This document shows, in pieces, positions 14,931 to 20,269 of a stretch of 20,269 nt of DNA. The number at the start of each line of letters is the position of its first letter. Positions within the stretch are counted from its first letter, which is position 1. This DNA comes from Candidatus Magasanikiibacteriota bacterium (GTDB taxonomy: Bacteria > Patescibacteriota > Patescibacteriia > Magasanikbacterales > GWA2-37-8): assembly GCA_903858555.1 (NCBI GenBank), contig CAIOJG010000163.1, positions 1-20,269 on the forward strand, in the 5' to 3' direction. The translations under genes were made by a program, and so were the position numbers. Under the pieces are notes generated by a model. The model saw nothing but the letters and a program-made list of their open reading frames with translations. It made no database searches and was not told where the DNA came from.

Positions 14931-16094
14931 TTACAGTATACTCGCAACCGTTGCGATTGTAAATACCGTTAAAATAAGAGCTGTAAACAACCCTGCATAA
15001 CGCAAACCGTCATGAGCCACCGGCAAATCCCCGGCTTTTTTAGCTTTCCAATAGACCAACACCATTAGGATTACTTCAATACCCATAAATAATCCTCCAA
15101 CTACCCCAAGGATGGTTATAAAATTATTAAAACCAACCATAAATAAAGTTAGTGGCACCAAAATAACAAATAAAGTTGAGGAGAAAGTGGAAACTTTCCA
15201 ATCCCAAATCAAACTTTGTTTTAAAGCTACTCCCAACCCCATAAATCCAGTCCCCATTGCCAAGACCGCAAATAAATTTCCAAGTAACCCCACCACGGAA
15301 CCGAATTTTTGTGACAAACCAATCGTCGCAATTTGCGTGACATCTTTCCCCATCACTCCCACTACTGCCAAGGCAAATAAAATATAGACAGCAATCGGAA
15401 TCATTGTTCCCAAAATTAAAGCCTTGCGAAATTTTTCAGGATCATCAGGCAACAAAGCGTGTGCTTCGGCAATTGACGGCGACACGTTTAACGCAAATAG
15501 AATTACACCAAACGGAATTAAAATATTACTAAAATTAAAATAAACCAGATTGGTTGTTTGTAATTGTGGCAAAATAGAAAATGATAAACCTAAAATAATA
15601 CCAATCACAATGATACTAAATATTTTTTCCGCGGTTTTTATAGTTTGCAATCCTCGCCACACCAAAACACTGCCAATCGCCCAAAATACCACCGACCACC
15701 ACATCGGAATCCCACCAAGCAAGGCAGCCAAAGCCTGCCCTTCACCAATAATATAAGCCAGTAATGTACCCAAACCACCCAAAACCACCACAATCGACAT
15801 CAAAATTTTGGCTGGTTTACCCAAATATTTACCCACTAACCCCGGCAACTGAAAACTTTCTTTAGTACGCAAAACAATTTCTCCAATCATCAAATTGAAA
15901 AACAACATTATAGTGCCTAGGACTGCGATGTACAAAATACCCGGTAAAAGTCCGATTTGAGCTACCACGTATGGAATACCTAAAATACCGGCACCGATAG
16001 TCATACCGGTAATCATGAAAATGGCATTATTGATACTCAGTGGTTTTTTAAAAACGCCATGATGCAATATTACGCTTTTTTCATTTCTAGACAT
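14931..16094 (-). CDS. Amino-acid permease (AAAP/aromatic amino-acid type)
   Basis: The 387-residue protein has about 11 membrane helices. The first helix region FMITGMTIGAGILGIPYVVA is the signature of the tryptophan/tyrosine permease and AAAP group, where the broken helix with GAGILGIP binds the amino-acid backbone. Other conserved parts are GEGQALAALLGGIPMWWSVV, FGVILFALNVSPSIAEAHAL and MGTGFMGLGVALKQSLIWDW. It should import an amino acid with a coupled ion across the cytoplasmic membrane. Length is typical for the family. It follows the peptidoglycan-binding protein gene by 23 bp. Being just upstream of metK, methionine is a tempting substrate, but sequence alone points only to the family; aromatic amino acids are as likely. 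Confidence 0.85.
   Translation of the reverse strand: MSRNEKSVILHHGVFKKPLSINNAIFMITGMTIGAGILGIPYVVAQIGLLPGILYIAVLGTIMLFFNLMIGEIVLRTKESFQLPGLVGKYLGKPAKILMSIVVVLGGLGTLLAYIIGEGQALAALLGGIPMWWSVVFWAIGSVLVWRGLQTIKTAEKIFSIIVIGIILGLSFSILPQLQTTNLVYFNFSNILIPFGVILFALNVSPSIAEAHALLPDDPEKFRKALILGTMIPIAVYILFALAVVGVMGKDVTQIATIGLSQKFGSVVGLLGNLFAVLAMGTGFMGLGVALKQSLIWDWKVSTFSSTLFVILVPLTLFMVGFNNFITILGVVGGLFMGIEVILMVLVYWKAKKAGDLPVAHDGLRYAGLFTALILTVFTIATVASIL
14935..14963 (-). promoter_or_regulatory. metK promoter with palindromic spacer
   Basis: TTTACA (14963-14958), a 17-bp spacer and TATACT (14940-14935) lie inside the 3' end of the permease gene. The spacer contains the perfect dyad TCGCAAC-C-GTTGCGA (14942-14956), a possible operator between the -35 and -10 boxes. 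Confidence 0.6.
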
Positions 16095-16117
16095 AAACTA
16101 ACTTTGCGTAATTATTT

Positions 16118-18031
16118 TTATTTATTTAATGCGGCCATTGTCAAATTTCCAACATTACCGGTTTGAGAAATTCCTTTTATTTTTTGATAAGCTCTAACGG
16201 CTGTACGAGTCAAAGCCCCAAACTTACCGGTGGCTGGCCCCTTAAATATTCCTTCTAATTTTAATCTTTTTTGGAGCTGCAAAACATCATTACTGGTTGA
16301 TCCATAAAAAATATTGCGAACAAATTTAAATTTGACTTGAGCAGGAACAGAAGTTGATACAGGAGCAACAACAGCTGGGGTAATTGCCACCGGAGGTGCA
16401 ACTACAACAAGCGGAGGTGCAACTACAATCGGGGCTGGACTTACATTGATAGTGATTACACCACACTGTCCTCCATTTTGACATACCGAAATACTATCGG
16501 TACCGGCTGCTACACCGGTAAAAATAATATTACTGCCGCTAATCTGACTAGTGGCTATGCCTGGATTAGCATTATACGAAACAAAATAACCGCCATTCCC
16601 AAACAAATAAACAGTCGCATTGGAACCAATGTTTAAGTTAACATTACTTTGACTAAACGAAAGCGCGGTTGTCGCGGAAACACCATTCACCAAAACCGAA
16701 AGGATGGTGCAACCGCCACCAGCAGAACAAACATTTATCGAGGCAGAACCAGAAGTCAAACCAGTAATTGATAAGGTGTTACCACTCAAAGAAGTTTGTA
16801 GAAAATTTGTGGTGCTATTTAATACACTATAAGGAAGAGATCCGCCTGAGATGGTGATATTTAAAGTTTGTCCGGCTGACAACCACAAATTATTTTGACT
16901 AAGCGCGATTGGACCACCATTGGCCAAAGAAAAATTTACAGTAATCGACAGCGAACCACAACTCCCCATTGATGAACAAACTGTGACCACTGTAGAACCT
17001 CCAGCTAGCGCGTTTATCATCAAATTACCGCCATTCAGATTGGCTGAGGCCACACTAGAGCTAGAATTAGAAAAAATACTATAAGTACCGCCAGTACCGC
17101 CAATGACGGAAACTGTCATACTTTGATTAACGGACATGATTGGATTTGTCTGACTGAAAGTTAACGGCGTCGAATTTGCATTTCCAACTGTCGCGTTTAT
17201 AATACCGCAAGCACTCATATCCAAAGAACAAATTGTAAGCGCGGAATAACCGGTTGTACCCTGAGCACTGAGACTAATAGAAGATCCATTTACTACCGCT
17301 TGAAAAATGTTAGGATTAGAATTGCTTAATACCATATATGACCCTGTACCACCGAGCACATTTATCACCATCGTTTGGCCTGAAGCTACTGTCGTATTGG
17401 TCTGACTAAAAGTCAAAGGCTGAGCACCGGTATTTTGAACTTTAATATAAGCACTGGCACAAATTGGGTTATTAACCCCGGAACACAACATAATAATTGA
17501 CGAACCATAATTATTGGCCGTAACCAAAATTTTATTACCACTAATACTTACATTCGCGACCGGCGGATTGGAATTGTTTGATAAATAAATCGAATTAGCG
17601 CCGTTATTGTAAGCGTTAATTGTATACGATTGACCCAACGGTAAAACAATGCTGGTTTGGTCTAAAGATAACAAACTGGTAGCAACTACATTTGGCCAGA
17701 TTGTATTTGCGGATGTTTGTCCGTTTACACTCACATGAACACTGTCGTTTGCACTGATTCCGTAAGTCGCCGCGCTGATATTGGTAGAAAGAGAACCGTT
17801 AGAATCTGTATTACCAATAAAACTAATCTGCGGTCCGCTACCAATTTTATTATAATAAAACACTACACTTTTATTTGGGTCAGCGGTAACATTGATCTGA
17901 ACCGAATCTCCATCTCCGGTGCTAGACAATGACAAAATTGGACTGGCCGCCAAAGCCTTCGTAGAAAATGACAAAGAACATACCAAAATTACAGCAAACG
18001 CTATCAAGTTGGGCAATTTATTAAATTTCAT
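16118..18031 (-). CDS. Secreted protein with five Ig-like repeats and a peptidoglycan-binding domain
   Basis: The 637-residue protein starts with a Sec signal (~1-29, ending KALAA). After a 90-residue beta domain come five repeats of ~75-85 residues, at about 118-205, 206-287, 288-370, 371-450 and 451-530. Each opens like LTFSQTNTTVASGQTMVINV, has GGTG or similar, and ends in a paired-Cys hairpin such as VCSSMGSCGSLSITV or VCQNGGQCGVITINV, implying one disulfide per repeat. A Pro/Val linker (~531-565) leads to a PG_binding_1 domain at ~570-637: YGSTSNDVLQLQKRLKLEGI, TGKFGALTRTAVRAYQKIKG, GNVGNLTMAAL. It is likely a wall-bound surface stalk or adhesin. It follows a response-regulator gene after 26 bp. 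No catalytic domain is visible. Confidence 0.85.
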   Translation of the reverse strand: MKFNKLPNLIAFAVILVCSLSFSTKALAASPILSLSSTGDGDSVQINVTADPNKSVVFYYNKIGSGPQISFIGNTDSNGSLSTNISAATYGISANDSVHVSVNGQTSANTIWPNVVATSLLSLDQTSIVLPLGQSYTINAYNNGANSIYLSNNSNPPVANVSISGNKILVTANNYGSSIIMLCSGVNNPICASAYIKVQNTGAQPLTFSQTNTTVASGQTMVINVLGGTGSYMVLSNSNPNIFQAVVNGSSISLSAQGTTGYSALTICSLDMSACGIINATVGNANSTPLTFSQTNPIMSVNQSMTVSVIGGTGGTYSIFSNSSSSVASANLNGGNLMINALAGGSTVVTVCSSMGSCGSLSITVNFSLANGGPIALSQNNLWLSAGQTLNITISGGSLPYSVLNSTTNFLQTSLSGNTLSITGLTSGSASINVCSAGGGCTILSVLVNGVSATTALSFSQSNVNLNIGSNATVYLFGNGGYFVSYNANPGIATSQISGSNIIFTGVAAGTDSISVCQNGGQCGVITINVSPAPIVVAPPLVVVAPPVAITPAVVAPVSTSVPAQVKFKFVRNIFYGSTSNDVLQLQKRLKLEGIFKGPATGKFGALTRTAVRAYQKIKGISQTGNVGNLTMAALNK

Positions 18032-18057
18032 AAAAATTATAATTTAAAATTAATAAC

Positions 18058-18444
18058 TTAAACCATTCCCAATTTTTGTTTAACTTTCTTCACCACTTCG
18101 CTAATATTATAATCGGATTTAACCAGATAATCAAAAGCGCCGAGTTCTATGGCTTCCGCCACGTCATTTTCTCCTTTAACTGCTGTTAAAATTATCACCG
18201 GCACGGTTTTACCCCAGGCATCTGTCCGTAATTGTTTTAGCATATGAAAACCGTCCATTTTAGGCATCAAAAGATCCAGCAAAATCAAATCCGGATGTTC
18301 ACGCAAAGCAACTTCCAAACCCTGTTGACCGTCTTGAGCGGTAAAAACATGAAACTCGGTGCGGTCAAATTGTGAGGCCATCGCCTTGAGCAACATCCCT
18401 TCATCTTCTACAATTTCCAAAATTTTTAGTTTATTTTCAGCCAT
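18058..18444 (-). CDS. Single-domain response regulator (copy 1)
   Basis: The 128-residue protein is a lone receiver domain. It has the acidic pair E13/D14, the phosphoacceptor Asp57 in LILLDLLMPKMDG, the Thr in VPVIILTA and the Lys in YLVKSD. There is no DNA-binding or enzymatic output domain, as in CheY-like proteins, so it must act by protein contact. It is about 60% identical to the second receiver at 18867-19253 by eye, indicating tandem duplication, with the DUF378 gene in between. It has its own extended -10 promoter and leads into the peptidoglycan-binding protein gene. The histidine kinase three genes upstream is a likely partner. Confidence 0.93.
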   Translation of the reverse strand: MAENKLKILEIVEDEGMLLKAMASQFDRTEFHVFTAQDGQQGLEVALREHPDLILLDLLMPKMDGFHMLKQLRTDAWGKTVPVIILTAVKGENDVAEAIELGAFDYLVKSDYNISEVVKKVKQKLGMV

Positions 18445-18450
18445 AAAATT

Positions 18451-18465
18451 ATGTTAAATTAACAT
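18451..18465. promoter_or_regulatory. Perfect dyad at the response-regulator start site
   Basis: ATGTTAA-A-TTAACAT is a 15-bp perfect dyad that covers the predicted transcript start (~18464) and ends 6 bp before the start codon of the response-regulator gene. It could be an operator or a small 5' hairpin that hides the start. Confidence 0.45.
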
Positions 18466-18470
18466 AGTTA

Positions 18471-18498
18471 ATTATACCACATTTATAACTCTTAACAA
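18471..18498 (-). promoter_or_regulatory. Extended -10 promoter of response regulator copy 1
   Basis: TGGTATAAT, an extended -10 with consensus TATAAT at 18476-18471, is preceded by a weak TTGTTA (18498-18493) at 16 bp. Confidence 0.65.
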
Positions 18499-18501
18499 AA
18501 T

Positions 18502-18555
18502 AAAAATCCACCCCACCAAACCTGCCAATCAGCAAGAATATCGGGATGGATTTTT
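18502..18555. terminator. Terminator after the DUF378 gene
   Basis: AAAAATCCA-CCC pairs with GGG-TGGATTTTT, 12 of 13 positions, around a ~28-nt loop that itself has TGC...GCA. T-runs lie on both flanks. It separates the kinase/regulator/DUF378 genes from the second regulator unit. Confidence 0.8.
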
Positions 18556-18568
18556 AGTCTTTTCAGAA

Positions 18569-18811
18569 TTACATTTTTTTATCCATACCACAAGCTTCCT
18601 CGCATTTTTTGCAACTAAAAGCAAATAACATCAAAACCGCCGACAAACCAACCAGCACGTAAACTACGCGCTCTACCATTGGCCAGCCACCCAAAAGGTA
18701 AGCGACCAAATTAAACCCAAACAAACCCACCAACCCCCAGTTCAAGGCACCTACTAGCACCAAGACCCAGGACACCATGTGTACAGGACACATTTTGCCA
18801 CACTTCATCAT
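18569..18811 (-). CDS. DUF378 family small membrane protein with Cys-rich ends
   Basis: This 80-residue protein has two membrane helices. SWVLVLVGALNWGLVGLFGF and NLVAYLLGG, followed by ERVVYVLVGLSAVLML, are diagnostic of DUF378 (YuzA-like). The biochemical role of that family is unknown. Both ends carry cysteines: KCGKMCPVH at residues 3-11 and SCKKCEEACG near 66-75. Both termini should face the same side of the membrane, so a metal site or disulfides are conceivable (inference). It has its own extended -10 promoter and a terminator. Two adjacent ATGs (18811, 18808) are possible starts; neither has a Shine-Dalgarno sequence. Confidence 0.88.
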   Translation of the reverse strand: MMKCGKMCPVHMVSWVLVLVGALNWGLVGLFGFNLVAYLLGGWPMVERVVYVLVGLSAVLMLFAFSCKKCEEACGMDKKM

Positions 18812-18840
18812 ATAGATAAAGATTAAGAATTAACATTTAT

Positions 18841-18849
18841 ATTATAGCA
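18841..18849 (-). promoter_or_regulatory. Extended -10 element of the DUF378 gene
   Basis: TGCTATAAT on the minus strand, 29 bp before ATG 18811. No good -35 hexamer is seen at the usual distance, as allowed for extended -10 promoters. Confidence 0.6.
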
Positions 18850-18866
18850 CAATTTGCACCAGACAC

Positions 18867-19253
18867 CTATTTCATCCCCAATTTTTGTTTTACTTTTTCC
18901 ACTATTTCACTCAATTGAAAATCCGACTTAACCAAATAATCGGTAACACCAAATTTCGCGACCTCATTTATATGATTCACATCTTTAAACGCGGTCAAAA
19001 TTATAACCGGCACATTTTTCCCCCACGAATCTTCACGTAAGTGCTTGAGCATAGTTATGCCGTCCATCTTAGGCATTAATAGATCCAGCAAAATCAAATC
19101 CGGATGTTTACTCAAGGCAACGGCCAAACCTTGCTCACCATCTGTCGCTGTCAAAACATCAAACTCTTTCCGATCAAACTGCGAAGACATAACCTTTAAA
19201 AGCATATCCTCATCTTCCGCTATTTCTAAAACGCGTATTTTTTTATCAGCCAT
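18867..19253 (-). CDS. Single-domain response regulator (copy 2)
   Basis: The 128-residue receiver has the E13/D14 acid pair, Asp57 in LILLDLLMPKMDG, Thr in VPVIILTA and Lys in YLVKSD. It has no output domain. It starts 10 bp after the histidine-kinase stop codon, so the two are surely cotranscribed and likely a cognate pair. It is a close paralogue of the receiver at 18058-18444: the central phosphorylation loop is identical, while the region after VPVIILTA, which includes helix 4 used for partner recognition, differs most (FKDVNHINEVAKFGVTDY here against VKGENDVAEAIELGAFDY). The copies may therefore talk to different targets. Confidence 0.94.
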   Translation of the reverse strand: MADKKIRVLEIAEDEDMLLKVMSSQFDRKEFDVLTATDGEQGLAVALSKHPDLILLDLLMPKMDGITMLKHLREDSWGKNVPVIILTAFKDVNHINEVAKFGVTDYLVKSDFQLSEIVEKVKQKLGMK

Positions 19254-19263
19254 ATATTTTTTA

Positions 19264-20269
19264 TTATTTAAGCGGCAAAGAAAAATAAAAAGTTGTGCCT
19301 TTGTTTAATTCCGATTCAAACCAAATTTTGCCATGATGACCGTCAATTACCGATTTTACAATATATAGACCGAGCCCAGTACCATTGGGCTGCATAATTT
19401 TCGCATTATCACTGCGGAAAAATTTTTGGAAAATTTGATCTTGCTGATTTTTTGGTATGCCAATACCCCTATCAGCTATGGTAAAGGTAACCAGATTTTC
19501 ATCTTGTTTAAAACCAATTTTCACTTCATAATCATAATTTGTGTATTGAATGGCATTGGCCAATAAATTATGAAACACCAATTTTATTTTTTCTTTATCG
19601 ATTGGTAAAATTAATTTTTTAGGGAAATCTTCCGCTAAAATAATTTTACTCTTTTTTGCCGACATAATCATTTTTAATTCTGTAATCACCTCTTTAATAA
19701 GAGGTACGATATCCACGGTTTTTAAAAATACCTCAAACTTTTGTCCGGCATCAATTCGCGCCACATCGAGCAAATCATCCACCAAGTGAATCATACGAGT
19801 ATTACTAACTACAATCTGATTGATAGTCTCCACCTGATCAGCCGTAAGATTACTTTTGCTATTTAATAAAATTTCAGACAGCCATTTAATACCGGTCAGT
19901 GGTGTCCTCATCTGGTGCGACGCTACCGACACAAATTCATTTTTCATCTGATCTATCTGTTTGGCTTTGGTAATATCACGGAACAGTTCAATCGTACCCA
20001 CAGTCTTATTGTCCAAAATTACCGGTGTTACCGTAATTGCCACCGGAAATTTTATACCGTCTTTTCTGACATATTGATATTGGGCGATGACCGGCTTTCC
20101 GGTGGATAAGGCAATCTGCAATGGTCGATCTTTAAGCGGTACAATAATATTATTTTCATCATACACATCCAGGACATCATACAAACCCTTACCCAAAAAT
20201 TTTGCTTTTTCCCACCCCAACATCGCTTTAGCCGCCCGATTGAAAACAATAATTTTTCCTTTATTATCC
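19264..20269 (-). CDS. PAS-domain sensor histidine kinase, partial at the right edge
   Basis: The frame stays open through the right edge: before the first internal ATG (20223) it reads DNKGKIIVFNRAAKA, which is PAS sequence, so the true N terminus is outside the window. Visible order: PAS domain with a PAC-like end (VTPVILDNKTVGTIELFRDI), a HisKA dimer domain with H-box SVASHQMRTPLTGIKWLSE, and an ATPase domain with N-box LVFHNLLANAIQYT, G1 IADRGIGIP, F-box IFQKFFRS and G2 GTGLGLYIVKS. It autophosphorylates on the H-box His and should pass phosphate to the adjacent receivers. No membrane helix is seen in the part available; one may lie further upstream. Confidence 0.95.
   Translation of the reverse strand, partial: DNKGKIIVFNRAAKAMLGWEKAKFLGKGLYDVLDVYDENNIIVPLKDRPLQIALSTGKPVIAQYQYVRKDGIKFPVAITVTPVILDNKTVGTIELFRDITKAKQIDQMKNEFVSVASHQMRTPLTGIKWLSEILLNSKSNLTADQVETINQIVVSNTRMIHLVDDLLDVARIDAGQKFEVFLKTVDIVPLIKEVITELKMIMSAKKSKIILAEDFPKKLILPIDKEKIKLVFHNLLANAIQYTNYDYEVKIGFKQDENLVTFTIADRGIGIPKNQQDQIFQKFFRSDNAKIMQPNGTGLGLYIVKSVIDGHHGKIWFESELNKGTTFYFSLPLK

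Noticed and set aside
10312..18868. Further AGGTGT hexamers near the sigma, beta-sandwich and DUF378 promoters (10312, 11158, 18863)
   Set aside because: A 6-mer is expected about ten times on both strands of 20 kb; only the phased triple at 1505-1532 is beyond chance.
1..20269. Recoded TGA (Gly) as in Gracilibacteria/Absconditabacteria
   Set aside because: TGA acts as a stop at the epimerase end, and no long gene here has internal TGA codons.
1..20269. CRISPR arrays, tRNA/rRNA genes, transposases, integrases
   Set aside because: No regularly spaced repeat arrays, cloverleaf sequences, rRNA signatures or recombinase motifs were seen on either strand.

Overview
The window looks like a chromosomal segment of a Patescibacteria (CPR) bacterium, roughly Parcubacteria/Falkowbacteria-like. 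This is inferred from gene content: a large secreted S-layer-type protein with the N-terminal domain seen in many CPR genomes, an ECF sigma factor paired with a DUF5667-type membrane protein, single-domain response regulators beside a PAS histidine kinase, and AT-rich intergenic regions. The standard genetic code fits: TAA and TGA both end genes. Nearly all genes lack a Shine-Dalgarno sequence, although several have near-consensus -35/-10 promoters with 17-bp spacers. I saw no rRNA, tRNA, CRISPR array or transposase.

Layout. (1) 1-4626, all minus strand, is a surface-glycan block. A promoter at 4598-4626 drives an O-antigen-ligase/TPR membrane protein whose last ~37 codons are shifted into another frame, then a GDP-mannose 3,5-epimerase-like enzyme. 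A second promoter, overlapped by three AGGTGTCA repeats at 10-bp spacing, drives a small HTH regulator and a Wzx-like flippase that runs off the left edge. (2) 4636-10386, minus strand, holds an ECF sigma factor, a DUF5667-like candidate anti-sigma protein, a 226-nt structured spacer and a 1166-residue S-layer-type protein closed by a strong terminator. (3) 10389-11144 holds a 178-bp long palindrome and a plus-strand HTH gene with two tandem promoters, each overlapped by a copy of the same 24-bp palindrome. (4) 11150-12982 encodes a membrane-anchored extracellular beta-sandwich protein. (5) 12990-13680 holds a further dyad, a small GC-richer membrane-protein ORF with an ATG-GCT-TAA mini-ORF in front of it, and a second long palindrome that abuts metK. 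(6) 13681-20269, minus strand, reads: PAS histidine kinase (cut by the right edge), response regulator, DUF378 membrane protein, a second response regulator, a secreted Ig-repeat/peptidoglycan-binding protein, an amino-acid permease and metK. metK has its own promoter and a 60-nt hairpin leader.

How the genes may work together (inference): most of the window concerns the cell surface. It covers glycan polymer export and ligation, an S-layer with a sigma/anti-sigma pair, two further secreted or anchored beta-sandwich proteins, and a two-component system next to a wall-binding protein. The most distinctive points are the paired palindromic operators, the two long intergenic palindromes, the metK leader RNA, the phased triple operator, the ligase frameshift and the mini-ORF.
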